Assembly: GCA_903865435.1 (NCBI GenBank)
Contig: CAIPJS010000054.1
Location: forward strand, 1 to 42,507
Direction: 5' to 3'
Length of the DNA stretch: 42,507 nucleotides
Source of the DNA: an uncultured Bacteroidota bacterium
Lineage (GTDB): Bacteria > Bacteroidota > Bacteroidia > Chitinophagales > Chitinophagaceae
Positions 14,961 through 23,682 of this stretch are shown here, piece by piece. Position 1 is the first letter of the stretch; every line of letters starts with the position of its first letter. The position numbers and the translations under genes are program-made. The notes under the pieces were generated by a model that saw only the letters and a program-made list of their open reading frames with translations, did no database searches and was not told where the DNA came from.

Positions 14961-17797
14961 CTCTTCATTTCTAACGCTAAGAATTTGGCCGTATGCGTTT
15001 TTGATTTTTTTATCATTTCTTCGGGCGTACCTTCAAACTGAATCAAACCTCCACCACTTCCCCCTTCTGGACCTAGGTCAATAATATGATCGGCCACTTT
15101 TATCACATCCATATTGTGCTCAATGACTAAAACAGTATTCCCTCGGTCCACTAATCTGTTTAACACTCCAATCAATAATTGAATGTCCTGAAAATGCAAG
15201 CCAGTAGTAGGCTCATCTAAAATATAAAATGTTTTGCCTGTATCTTTTTTTCCTAGTTCAGTCGCTAACTTTACACGCTGTGCTTCACCCCCACTTAAAG
15301 TAACTGCCGATTGCCCTAAAGTAATATAACCCAAACCTACTTCATTTAATACTTTGAGCTTTCTGTAAATAAAAGGTACCGCTTGAAAAAATTCACAAGC
15401 TTCTTCGACTGTCATGTTTAATACATCACTAATTGATTTTCCCTTGTACCTAATTTCTAATGTTTCGCGATTGTATCTCTTGCCTCCACATTTTTCGCAG
15501 TGTACATAAACATCGGGTAAGAAATTCATTTCAATCACGCGCATGCCTCCCCCTTCGCAGACTTCGCAGCGACCACTTTTTACATTGAAGGAAAAACGTC
15601 CTGCTTGGTAACCTCTAATTTTTGCTTCAGGCACAGAAGCGAACAAAGTTCTGATATCGGTAAAAAATCCGCAATAAGTGGCAGGATTGCTTCTAGGCGT
15701 TCTTCCAATGGGCGATTGATCTATCTCAATCACTTTATCAATGTTTTCCAATCCGGTAACTTTGGAATAAGCCATAGGCTTGGTTTTGCTATGGTAACAG
15801 AACTGCGATAAAATTGGATACAAGGTTTCGTTAATCAAGGTAGATTTTCCACTACCACTCACACCCGTCACCACAGTGAAAGTGCCTAATGGGAAATTAC
15901 AATTCACTTTTTGCAAAGTGTTGCCCATCGCTCCTTTGATATTTATGTTCAACTCATTTCCCTTTCTTCTTTCAGCAGGTATCTCAATAAATTTCTTGCC
16001 TGCTAAAAAAAGAGCCGTGTCCGATTTTAATTTAATAATTTCTTGAGGCGTGCCTTGTGCTACGATATGTCCACCATGAATCCCTGCCTTGGGACCAATG
16101 TCCACTAAATAATCGGCAGCCATCATAATGTCTTTATCATGCTCCACCACTAAAACAGTATTGCCAATATCGCGTAGTTGTTTAAGCGCTGTAATCAACC
16201 TTTGATTATCGCGTTGGTGCAATCCAATAGAAGGCTCATCCAATATATACGTAATCCCTTGTAATTGCGAGCCTATTTGAGTGGCCAAGCGAATTCTTTG
16301 AGACTCCCCCCCACTAAGGGATTTAGAAGGTCTGCTTAAAGACAAATAAGACAAACCCACATTCATTAAAAAAGAAATACGGTCGTCAATTTCTTTTAAA
16401 ATACCAGCCGCAATTTGCGTATCTTTTTTATCCAATTTAGCAGGTAGTTTTTTAAACCATTCCTGCAAGGCATCTAAATGCATATCATTTAAAGCAGCAA
16501 TATTTTTTTCATTCACTTTAAACCACAAGCTTTCTTTTCTTAATCTTGCGCCCTCGCAAGTTGGACAGGTGTTCAATTCCATATAGCCTTCCACCCAGGC
16601 TTTTAAATGATCGGTGCTTTGAGAAGAAGTAAACCATCTTTTCATCATGGGCACAATGCCTTCATAACTTCCGGTATATTCATTGGGAATGTTCTCATCG
16701 TTCAAGTCCATATCCAAAGTGGAAGAAATATTTTTATCACCATACAAAATTAAATTCAAATGTTCTTTAGTTAAGTCTTGAATGGCTTTGTCTAAATTTA
16801 TTTTATGCTTTCTTGCGAATAATTTTATTTGATTAAATACACTTGCCTCTCTTGCTTCTCCCAAAGGGTGAATAGCGCCTTCATTAATACTTAATGCATG
16901 GTCCTGCAAAAGCAAACTCATGTCAATGGCATATACATTGCCTAAACCTTTACAATTAGGACAGGCTCCATAGGGAGAATTGAATGAGAAACTATTAGGT
17001 GACGGTTCTTCATAACTTAAACCGGTGGTCTCACACATTAATTGCTTAGAGTATTGAACCAATTTTGTTTTGCCTTCTTCTAAAACAAAGAGTAAGTCCT
17101 TACCCATTTTTAAACATTGGACAACACTTTCTCCCAATCTTATTTTCATCGCATCTGTGACAGGTATACGGTCAATCACAATTTCAATATCGTGAATTTT
17201 ATAGCGATCTACTTGGTATTTGGGTTTCAATTCGACAATCTCTCCATCTACCCTTGCTTTCACAAAGCCTTTCTTTCTAATTTCTTCAAACAATTCACGG
17301 TAATGTCCTTTACGACCGCGCACCACGGGTGCCAATAAATTAATTTTTTTATCTATAAACTGAGTGAAAATATTTTGGATGATTTCTGCTTCAGAAAATT
17401 TCACCATGGGTTTGCCCGTATTGTAACTATAAGCTTTCCCAATACGTGCATACAATAATCTTAAAAAATCATACAATTCTGTAACGGTTCCAACCGTAGA
17501 TCTTGGATTTTTATTGGTCGTTTTTTGTTCAATGGCAATCACCGGAGAAAGCCCTGTAATTTGGTCTACATCGGGGCGTTCCATTTCACCCATAAACTGC
17601 CTAGCATAGGCACTAAAGCTTTCCATATAACGGCGCTGACCTTCGTTGTAAAGGGTGTCAAAAGCCAAGGAGGATTTGCCACTTCCACTTACCCCAGTAA
17701 ACACCACCAATTGGTTTTTGGGAATGACAATGTCAAAGTTTTTCAAATTGTGCTCTCTGGCACCAATAACGGTAATATATTCTTTAATTTGGCTCAT
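14957..17797 (-). CDS. uvrA: UvrABC system protein A
   Basis: DNA-damage sensor ATPase of nucleotide excision repair. The 946 residues are normal. It carries two ABC modules: Walker A GVSGSGKS (35-42) and again GVSGSGKST (about 650-658), and signatures LSGGESQRIRLA and LSGGEAQRVKLA. Zinc-binding cysteines are visible in ACPNCKGLG, in CPTCEGARL, and in the CEVCEGGG...CEKCGGKR module of the second half. The ATG at 17797 gives the family N-terminus. No exact -7 box is seen in its short leader. Confidence 0.98.
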   Translation of the reverse strand: MSQIKEYITVIGAREHNLKNFDIVIPKNQLVVFTGVSGSGKSSLAFDTLYNEGQRRYMESFSAYARQFMGEMERPDVDQITGLSPVIAIEQKTTNKNPRSTVGTVTELYDFLRLLYARIGKAYSYNTGKPMVKFSEAEIIQNIFTQFIDKKINLLAPVVRGRKGHYRELFEEIRKKGFVKARVDGEIVELKPKYQVDRYKIHDIEIVIDRIPVTDAMKIRLGESVVQCLKMGKDLLFVLEEGKTKLVQYSKQLMCETTGLSYEEPSPNSFSFNSPYGACPNCKGLGNVYAIDMSLLLQDHALSINEGAIHPLGEAREASVFNQIKLFARKHKINLDKAIQDLTKEHLNLILYGDKNISSTLDMDLNDENIPNEYTGSYEGIVPMMKRWFTSSQSTDHLKAWVEGYMELNTCPTCEGARLRKESLWFKVNEKNIAALNDMHLDALQEWFKKLPAKLDKKDTQIAAGILKEIDDRISFLMNVGLSYLSLSRPSKSLSGGESQRIRLATQIGSQLQGITYILDEPSIGLHQRDNQRLITALKQLRDIGNTVLVVEHDKDIMMAADYLVDIGPKAGIHGGHIVAQGTPQEIIKLKSDTALFLAGKKFIEIPAERRKGNELNINIKGAMGNTLQKVNCNFPLGTFTVVTGVSGSGKSTLINETLYPILSQFCYHSKTKPMAYSKVTGLENIDKVIEIDQSPIGRTPRSNPATYCGFFTDIRTLFASVPEAKIRGYQAGRFSFNVKSGRCEVCEGGGMRVIEMNFLPDVYVHCEKCGGKRYNRETLEIRYKGKSISDVLNMTVEEACEFFQAVPFIYRKLKVLNEVGLGYITLGQSAVTLSGGEAQRVKLATELGKKDTGKTFYILDEPTTGLHFQDIQLLIGVLNRLVDRGNTVLVIEHNMDVIKVADHIIDLGPEGGSGGGLIQFEGTPEEMIKKSKTHTAKFLALEMKS

Positions 17798-17861
17798 CTA
17801 AGGGGTTAAAGTTATAACAACCTTTTAAATAATTTGTTTAGAACAAAGAATAAACATTTCG

Positions 17862-17869
17862 TAAATTTG
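17862..17869 (+). promoter_or_regulatory. -7 box of the PAP2 gene
   Basis: TAAATTTG, an exact TAnnTTTG match 23 bp before the ATG at 17893. A TTTG lies at 17833-17836, 25 bp upstream of it. Confidence 0.5.
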
Positions 17870-17892
17870 TAAATTATAAGCCAATTTAACCA

Positions 17893-18519
17893 ATGTCTGT
17901 TTTTAAAAGCATAAAATCGCCTTTTGTGGTTGCCCAACTAGGATCTCTGGGCTTGGCTACGCTGCTTTTTAGCTTAAGTTTTATATTGGGTAGAGAAAAT
18001 CTTTTTTTAGTATTGAATGAAGATTTAGGCTGGTTTGCCGATCAATTATTGGGCATTTTTACCAATTTAGCCGAAGGTTGGATTTGGATTCCTTACTTGC
18101 TCATTGTTTTTGGATGGTTTAAGAAAGACTTGATTTTTATCTTGCTTAATTTTTTAAGTTCAACCCTGCTTACACAATTACCCAAAAATTATATTTGGCC
18201 CAATGTAAACAGGCCCATCGCTAGTGGCATCCCTATTTCAAAAATACATACCGTCGCTGGCGTGGAAGTACATACTTACAATAGTTTTCCTTCAGGTCAT
18301 ACAGCTACTGCATTTACTTTATTTTTTTTGACTGTTTATTTTTTCCCCAATAAAAAAATATTTTGGTTGGGTGCTATGTATGCCATTGTATGTGGGTATT
18401 CTAGAGTTTATTTGGGACAACACTTTCCTATAGATTTGGCAGGCGGAATCATCGCTGCTATTTTAAGTTTTCAAATAAGCATTTGGTTGAGGAATAAAAT
18501 TAAACCAAGTAGTTTTTAA
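17893..18519 (+). CDS. PAP2 family membrane phosphatase
   Basis: 208 residues with about six hydrophobic helices. All three parts of the lipid-phosphatase active site are recognisable: KNYIWPNVNRP (about 97-107, a slightly long version of KX6RP), FPSGHTATAF (about 131-140) and SRVYLGQHFPIDLAGG (about 169-184). It probably dephosphorylates a lipid phosphate or pyrophosphate (undecaprenyl pyrophosphate and phosphatidic acid are the common substrates); which one cannot be told. The NPP-type gene follows 35 bp later in the same direction. Confidence 0.88.
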   Translation: MSVFKSIKSPFVVAQLGSLGLATLLFSLSFILGRENLFLVLNEDLGWFADQLLGIFTNLAEGWIWIPYLLIVFGWFKKDLIFILLNFLSSTLLTQLPKNYIWPNVNRPIASGIPISKIHTVAGVEVHTYNSFPSGHTATAFTLFFLTVYFFPNKKIFWLGAMYAIVCGYSRVYLGQHFPIDLAGGIIAAILSFQISIWLRNKIKPSSF

Positions 18520-18554
18520 TATTATTTAACACAGATTTTATAACACACCACATT

Positions 18555-19859
18555 ATGTTCAAAAAAATAGCCACTTTTATTTTATATCTATTTATCGCTA
18601 GCTTAAGCTTCGCCCAAGATAGTACGCACAATTCCCTTACCACTGCTCCATTGATTTTGTCTGTAGATACCTCGCAACAAATCATTAAAGGAAGAACCAA
18701 TAGTGCTGCACAAATAAATAAGCCTTATGTGATTTTGATTTCTGCAGATGGATTCAGGGCAGATTTTAATGAATTGTATGATGCCAAAAATTTAAATGCA
18801 TTGGCAAAAACTGGGGTACACGCAAAATTTATGACCCCTTCTTATCCTTCTGTTACTTTTCCCAATCATTATAGTATTGTTACCGGCTTATACCCTGCAC
18901 ACCATGGATTGGTAGACAACAGTTATATAGATGTTCCAACAGGCGCTATGTATAGCATGGGCAATAAGAAAATGGTAGCCGAAGGCAAATGGTATGGAGG
19001 AACGCCCATTTGGGTTTTGGCCGAGCAACAAAAAATGATTTCTGCAAGTTTTTACTGGGTCGCCTCAGAAGCGGATATTCAAGGCATCAAACCTACTTAT
19101 CATTATGTATACAATGAGAAAATTGATATCGCTACTCGAATCAAAGCCATCAAAAACTGGTTAAGTTTACCCGAGGCGCAACGCCCCCATTTGATTACAT
19201 TTTATTTCCCGCAGGTAGATCACGATGCACACGAATATGGTCCTAATGATCCTCATGTTGGCAATGCGGTACAATTTGTAGACAGCAGTATCAATGCCCT
19301 ACAAAAAGAGTTGGCTAGCTTATCACTCCCTATCAATTATATTTTTGTATCTGATCATGGTATGGCCAAAGTAGACAATGTAAAAACTTTACCACTTCCC
19401 AAGGCCATTGATACTGCCTATTTCACAGTGCCCTGGGGTGACACGCAATTGCATTTGTATTCAAAAGACAAATCTAAAATTGAAACTACCTACCAAGCGC
19501 TAAAACTAGATACCAGTGTTACAGTATATAAGTTAGATGAAACCCCCGCTTATTGGCATTATACAAGCAAAGATGATAGATACAACCGTCTAGGTGATTT
19601 AATTGTGATCCCACATTTTCCGAAAGTTTTTAATTTATCTAAAAGAAAAACTACATTAGGCAAACATGGTTTTGACAATCATTTGGTGGAGATGCGCGCC
19701 AGCTTTACAGCCTGGGGACCCGCTTTTAAAAATGGCATGACCATTGATGGTTTCGAAAACGTGAATGTATTCCCATTAGTAGCACATATTCTAGGTTTAC
19801 AATATGACGAAAAATCTATTGATGGAAAATTTGAAGTGCTGCGTCCTATCTTAAAATAG
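18555..19859 (+). CDS. Secreted alkaline-phosphatase-superfamily phosphodiesterase (NPP/ENPP-like)
   Basis: 434 residues. Signal peptide MFKKIATFILYLFIASLSFA with cleavage before Q21. The nucleotide pyrophosphatase/phosphodiesterase fold is shown by the metal Asp in LISADGFRADF (D65), the nucleophile Thr in PSYPSVTFPNHYS (T101), YFPQVDHDAHEYGP and VSDHGM as further metal ligands, and GKHGFDNH near the C-terminus. It probably acts on nucleotide or phosphodiester substrates in the periplasm. It may be cotranscribed with the PAP2 gene, as a small phosphate-release pair. Confidence 0.9.
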   Translation: MFKKIATFILYLFIASLSFAQDSTHNSLTTAPLILSVDTSQQIIKGRTNSAAQINKPYVILISADGFRADFNELYDAKNLNALAKTGVHAKFMTPSYPSVTFPNHYSIVTGLYPAHHGLVDNSYIDVPTGAMYSMGNKKMVAEGKWYGGTPIWVLAEQQKMISASFYWVASEADIQGIKPTYHYVYNEKIDIATRIKAIKNWLSLPEAQRPHLITFYFPQVDHDAHEYGPNDPHVGNAVQFVDSSINALQKELASLSLPINYIFVSDHGMAKVDNVKTLPLPKAIDTAYFTVPWGDTQLHLYSKDKSKIETTYQALKLDTSVTVYKLDETPAYWHYTSKDDRYNRLGDLIVIPHFPKVFNLSKRKTTLGKHGFDNHLVEMRASFTAWGPAFKNGMTIDGFENVNVFPLVAHILGLQYDEKSIDGKFEVLRPILK

Positions 19860-20029
19860 TTAATCATATTATTATTTCCCATAATAAGGTTAAACCAGTT
19901 TAAGTTTTTTTAGTATGATTGCTTAAAGTTTTATAACTATTTGCTACTTATCCTAATTTCTTAAAATTGTTTAATTTAAAATAATATGATATGTGATAAG
20001 TTTATACCATAAAAAATGTTGTATAAGCT

Positions 20030-20272
20030 ATGACAAGTTATAAACTATTCATTCAAGAAGAGGGCAAGCCAATAGTTGTTCAAAATTTAACAGCAACAGA
20101 AAACCGAATACTGCAGTTAATTTCAGAACAAAAAAATAGCAAAGAAATTGCAGCTATATTGTTTGTATCTGAAAAAACAATTCGCAACCACCGATACAAT
20201 ATTAAAAAGAAATTAGATTTACCTAAAGAGAATAATAGTTTGCTAAAGTGGGCACTTACCTATTTGCAGTAA
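20030..20272 (+). CDS. Orphan LuxR-type (GerE) HTH protein
   Basis: Only 80 residues. A short N-terminal strand pair (MTSYKLFIQEEGKPIVV) is followed directly by a complete LuxR-type HTH: LTATENRILQLISEQKNSKEIAAILFVSEKTIRNHRYNIKKKL (about 20-62). There is no receiver, ligand-binding or membrane domain. It is preceded by 170 bp of AT-rich DNA without other genes and followed by the decayed kduI on the opposite strand. The target is unknown. The match to the HTH consensus is good enough that I consider it a real gene rather than a fragment. Confidence 0.8.
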   Translation: MTSYKLFIQEEGKPIVVQNLTATENRILQLISEQKNSKEIAAILFVSEKTIRNHRYNIKKKLDLPKENNSLLKWALTYLQ

Positions 20273-20297
20273 AACTAAAAATCGTATTGATGAAAAA

Positions 20298-21128
20298 TTA
20301 TTTAATGTTGGCAACAGGAACAGGATCCATATCGGTGTATTCCTTGTTTTCACCGCCCATACCCCATATAAAACCCTAATTAGCCGTACCTACGCCAAAA
20401 TGCATGCTCCAAGGAGCAGACAAAACTGCCTCGTTGTTCGCAACTACAATATGTCTTGTTTCTTGTGGCATTCCCATAAAATGCATCACGCGATGTGCTT
20501 CATTTAAATCAAAATAAAAATAAGCTTCCATTCTTCTCGTATGCGTGTGCGGTGGAACAGAGTTCCAAACGCAACCTTCTTCTAAAATGGTTAAACCCAT
20601 CACCAATTGACTACTTTGCAAACCATCGTTGTGTATGTATTTGTAGATGGTTCTTTTATTAGATGTACTAAAGTCTCCCATATTTACCGGAGATGCTTCG
20701 GTTTTTGTCATTGATTTATTTGGATGGACCGCATGCGAAGGGGTAGAAAGTACATAAAATAAAGCGGGTATTTTACTGTCCTCACTTGTAAAAGAAACCT
20801 CTTTCGTTCCTTTACCTAAATAAACACAACTTAATTTATCTAATTCATAAGCAACGCCATCAGCCACCACCTTACCCTTACCACCAACATTGATAATACC
20901 CATTTCTCTTCTTTCTAAGAAAAAATTTGCTTTTAGTTCTTCCTCATTGGGTAAATTAATGGAACTTGAAGTGGGTACGACGCCTCCCACAATTACTCTA
21001 TCATAATGGGAATAAATTAATTTTATTTCACCAGCAACCATCAAATCTTGAATCAAAAAATTGGCTCTAGTCTCTTGCGTTGACATGGACGCTGTTTCTT
21101 TAGGACTACTTTGAAATCTTACTTGCAT
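20298..21128 (-). pseudogene. kduI: 5-dehydro-4-deoxy-D-glucuronate isomerase, interrupted by an in-frame TAG
   Basis: KduI isomerises 5-keto-4-deoxyuronate in pectin/unsaturated-uronate catabolism. From the ATG at 21128 the frame runs 250 residues to a TAG at 20376-20378, ending GVGTAN. Beyond it the same frame continues with GFIWGMGGENKEYTDMDPVP and stops at a TAA (20298-20300), giving 276 codons, the usual family length. The expected residue at the TAG is Tyr, so TAT or TAC became TAG. The metal ligands HTH (194-196), Glu201 and His243 all lie before the stop. The last 25 residues are lost unless the TAG is read through. kduD, next to it, is also broken. Confidence 0.85.
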
Positions 21129-21153
21129 TTTTTAAATTTTAAATTTTTAAATA

Positions 21154-21759
21154 TTATCTGCCCATCCAACCACCATCAACTGTAATGATGGTACCATTGA
21201 TATAATCCGAAGCAGGTGAAGAAAGAAAAACATAAGCACCTGCTAAATCACTTGTTTCACCCCATCTACCAGCGGGAATCCTAGACAAAATTGCAGTATT
21301 TCTATCTGGATCTGCTCTTAAAAGTGCAGTATTATTGGTGGCGATGTATCCTGGAGCTACTCCATTGACCGTTATGCCATGCGGCGCCCATTCATTGGCA
21401 AATGCTTTTAACAAAGAGGTTAAAGCCCCTTTGCTTGCTGCATAGCTAGGCACATTGATCCCCCCTTGAAAACTTAATAAGGAACAAGTAAAAACAATTT
21501 TTCCATACTTTTGCTCCAACATTTGTTTTCCAATTTCTCTGGTAATTATAAATTGAGCGTTTAAATTAATATCCATAATGGTATCCCAATATTCATCTGA
21601 ATGATTGGCCGCAGCTTGTCTTAAAATATGCCCTGCATTGTTAATTAATATGTCTATTTTAGGATGGTCCGCTTTTACTGCATTTAAAAAAAGATAGATG
21701 GAGGCCCTATCTGCGAAATCGGCAGCATAAGCATAAAAACATAGCCTAATGAAATTCAT
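21154..21759 (-). pseudogene. kduD: 2-deoxy-D-gluconate 3-dehydrogenase, 5'-truncated
   Basis: The C-terminal ~190 residues of a KduD-type SDR enzyme are intact: NNAG (about 40-43), SYAASKGAL with the Tyr/Lys pair, VAPGYIAT and the terminal TVDGGWMGR. Homology begins abruptly at AYAADFADR. The N-terminal ~60 residues with the TGxxxGIG NAD-binding motif are absent, so it cannot bind NAD normally. The first ten codons of the open frame come from a terminator-like hairpin (21742-21770), not from kduD. 25 bp separates it from kduI, the usual order. I infer a deletion that joined a terminator downstream of tRNA-Pro to the middle of kduD. Confidence 0.85.
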
Positions 21760-21770
21760 TCATTAGGCTA
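21742..21770 (-). terminator. Hairpin at the broken end of kduD
   Basis: Perfect 11-bp stem tagcctaatga (21742-21752) with tcattaggcta (21760-21770), 8-nt loop. On the minus strand it is followed by TGTTTTTATG, then directly by kduD sequence. Confidence 0.6.
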
Positions 21771-21771
21771 A

Positions 21772-21834
21772 TTGTTATTTTAATTCGTTCACAAATTCAA
21801 GCGAGCTTGATTTGTTCACTCCTTAAAATAACAA
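21772..21834. repeat. Conserved-loop hairpin, divergent copy C
   Basis: Perfect 12-bp arms ttgttattttaa (21772-21783) and ttaaaataacaa (21823-21834) enclose a 39-nt loop (21784-21822). The loop starts TTCGTTCAC and ends TTGTTCACTCC, resembling copies A and B at both ends (CGYTC on the left, TGTTCRCTC on the right). Its middle forms an inner palindrome TCAAGC-GA-GCTTGA that A and B lack. Same orientation as A and B. Confidence 0.55.
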
Positions 21835-21857
21835 AGCCTCAACTTTCGTTGAGGCTT
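21834..21857 (-). terminator. Terminator of tRNA-Pro
   Basis: 10-bp perfect stem aagcctcaac/gttgaggctt with loop tttc, 13 bp after the tRNA-Pro 3' end on the minus strand, followed there by a T-rich stretch. Confidence 0.8.
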
Positions 21858-21870
21858 ATGTTTTCTTTTT

Positions 21871-21947
21871 TGGTCGGGAAGACAGGATTCGAACCTGCGA
21901 CCACCTGGTCCCAAACCAGGTACGCTACCGGACTGCGCTACTTCCCG
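21871..21947 (-). tRNA. tRNA-Pro (anticodon TGG)
   Basis: Complete cloverleaf on the minus strand: acceptor CGGGAAG/CTTCCCG, anticodon stem CCTGG/CCAGG with loop TTTGGGA (anticodon TGG), T-loop GGTTCGAATCC. The 3' CCA is encoded (21871-21873), with discriminator A at 21874. Confidence 0.96.
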
Positions 21948-22027
21948 TTCCTATTACCAGTTGCCTAGTAAATATTGTCTCCGGTGTATTCTACTACTTT
22001 ATATCTAATCCAAGAACTAAATGAGAG

Positions 22028-22116
22028 CGGAGAGGAAGGGATTCGAACCCTTGGTACAGTTTAACCCGTACGGCAGTTTAGCAAACTACTGATTTCAGCC
22101 ACTCATCCACCTCTCC
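22028..22116 (-). tRNA. tRNA-Ser (anticodon GCT)
   Basis: Minus-strand class II tRNA: acceptor GGAGAGG/CCTCTCC, anticodon stem GTAGT/ACTGC with loop TTGCTAA (anticodon GCT), a long variable arm (CCGTACGGG region), T-loop GGTTCGAATCC. Discriminator G at 22028; no CCA encoded, unlike the neighbouring tRNA-Pro. Confidence 0.95.
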
Positions 22117-22139
22117 TCCAAAACCTCTTTCGAGGGCTG

Positions 22140-22147
22140 CAAAAATA
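22140..22147 (-). promoter_or_regulatory. -7 box of tRNA-Ser
   Basis: TATTTTTG on the minus strand, an exact TAnnTTTG, 23 bp before the tRNA 5' end. A T-run lies at about the -33 position (22170-22176). It probably also drives tRNA-Pro. Confidence 0.5.
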
Positions 22148-22169
22148 AGCAGCTTGGCCTTAAATACCT

Positions 22170-22211
22170 AAAAAAAGTCCGGAATAAACTCAAATAAAGT
22201 TCGTTCCGGAC
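22170..22211 (-). terminator. Terminator of dnaA
   Basis: Arms gtccggaa (22177-22184) and ttccggac (22204-22211), with further pairing inside, then a run of seven T on the minus strand. It lies 43 bp after the dnaA stop. Confidence 0.85.
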
Positions 22212-22254
22212 CATAATATAGTTAATTGATAAACTGTAGGCTAAAAAGAGCTTC

Positions 22255-23682
22255 TTACATAGCTGCCAACTGCACTTTCTGCGTCAACTCCATCACGTTT
22301 TCTCTAAACATAGAATCGGTATCCATTAAGTCCTTAACTGTTTGGCAAGAATGTATAACCGTGGTATGATCTCGTCCTCCAAAATGCTCTCCAATTGTTT
22401 TCAAAGAATTCTTAGTGAAAGCCTTTGCTAAGTACATGGTAATTTGACGCGCTTGTACAATTTCACGCTTACGTGTTTTTTGTAACAATTTATCATAAGG
22501 TACTTCGAAGAATTCACAAACCATTTTTTGTATAGCGTCAATGGTAATTTCTTTACTACTTGTTTTCACAAAGTTGCGTAATACTTTCTTCGCTAATTCA
22601 ACATCAATTTCTTTTTTATTCAAAGAAGACTGTGCTAATAAGGATATTAAAGCACCTTCTAATTCTCTCACATTCGTGTTAATATTGTAGGCCACATACT
22701 TCACCACTTCTTTTGGCATGTCTAAACCATCGGCCTTCATTTTCTTTTCCAAAATTTCAATACGCGTATCGTAATCTGGTACTTGAATATCGGCACTTAA
22801 TCCCCAACGGAAACGACTTAATAAACGCTCTTGTAAACCTTCTAAATCCTTAGGAGCTTTATCAGAAGTTAAAACCAATTGTTTACCGCTTTGGTGTAAA
22901 TGATTGAAGATGGCAAAAAAGGCATCTTGAGATTTTTCAGCTCTGTTGAAGAACTGAACATCATCTATAATTAAGACATCTATTAATTGATAAAAATGAA
23001 TGAAGTCATTAATTGCATTATTGCGACTATGATCCTGGAACTGATTAATGAATTTTTCAGAACTCACATATAAAACCACCTTATTTGGGTGAATGCGTTT
23101 TACATCATTTCCAATAGCTTGAGCTAAATGTGTTTTACCTAAACCTACTCCTCCGTATATCACCAATGGATTGAAAGAATTGGCCCCTGGCTTTTCTGCT
23201 ACGGTTTTACCAGCACGACGCGCTACCCTATTGCAATCCCCTTCTATAAAAGAATCAAATAGGTAATTATGGTTTAACTGAGGGTCAATTTGCATTTTCT
23301 TCAACCCAGGAATCACAAACGGATTTTTCACAGGGTTGTCAATCACCAACGGGAAGTTCATCTCGTTGTTATTGTAAGTTTTCATGCCGCTAGCTGGAAC
23401 ATCCATGGAACCTTTCTTGTTGTTTCCGCTATCGACCATGATACGATACTCAAGTCTAGCTTCTTTGCCAAGTTCACGTTTTAAAGTCTTAGCTAAAAGG
23501 TTGACGTAATGTTCTTCGATGTATTCGTAAAAAAATTGGCTAGGTACTTGAATCATTAAAACATTATCCTTCAAATCAACCGGCTGGATAGGTTCAAACC
23601 AAGTTTTGAAATGCTGCCATTCGACAATATCCTTAATAATTTTTAAGCAATTACTCCAAATTAAATCTGCGCTCTTAGCCAT
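22255..23682 (-). CDS. dnaA: Chromosomal replication initiator protein DnaA
   Basis: AAA+ initiator that opens oriC and binds DnaA boxes. 475 residues. Domain I is at 1-80 (IWSNCLKIIKDIVEWQHFKTWFEP), followed by a linker. Domain III has Walker A GGVGLGKT (177-184) and Walker B DVLIIDDVQF, with the RLLSRFRWG segment. Domain IV carries the DNA-binding signature GGRDHTTVIHS near the C-terminus. The ATG at 23682 is preceded on the minus strand by TACCTTTT (23711-23718), one base from the -7 consensus. The neighbours are not dnaN/recF, as is common in Bacteroidota; instead a DUF3127 gene is divergent. Confidence 0.97.
   Translation of the reverse strand: MAKSADLIWSNCLKIIKDIVEWQHFKTWFEPIQPVDLKDNVLMIQVPSQFFYEYIEEHYVNLLAKTLKRELGKEARLEYRIMVDSGNNKKGSMDVPASGMKTYNNNEMNFPLVIDNPVKNPFVIPGLKKMQIDPQLNHNYLFDSFIEGDCNRVARRAGKTVAEKPGANSFNPLVIYGGVGLGKTHLAQAIGNDVKRIHPNKVVLYVSSEKFINQFQDHSRNNAINDFIHFYQLIDVLIIDDVQFFNRAEKSQDAFFAIFNHLHQSGKQLVLTSDKAPKDLEGLQERLLSRFRWGLSADIQVPDYDTRIEILEKKMKADGLDMPKEVVKYVAYNINTNVRELEGALISLLAQSSLNKKEIDVELAKKVLRNFVKTSSKEITIDAIQKMVCEFFEVPYDKLLQKTRKREIVQARQITMYLAKAFTKNSLKTIGEHFGGRDHTTVIHSCQTVKDLMDTDSMFRENVMELTQKVQLAAM

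Noticed and set aside
18500..18700. Minus-strand open frame over the PAP2/NPP boundary
   Set aside because: It covers the signal peptide of the NPP-type gene on the opposite strand and resembles no family.
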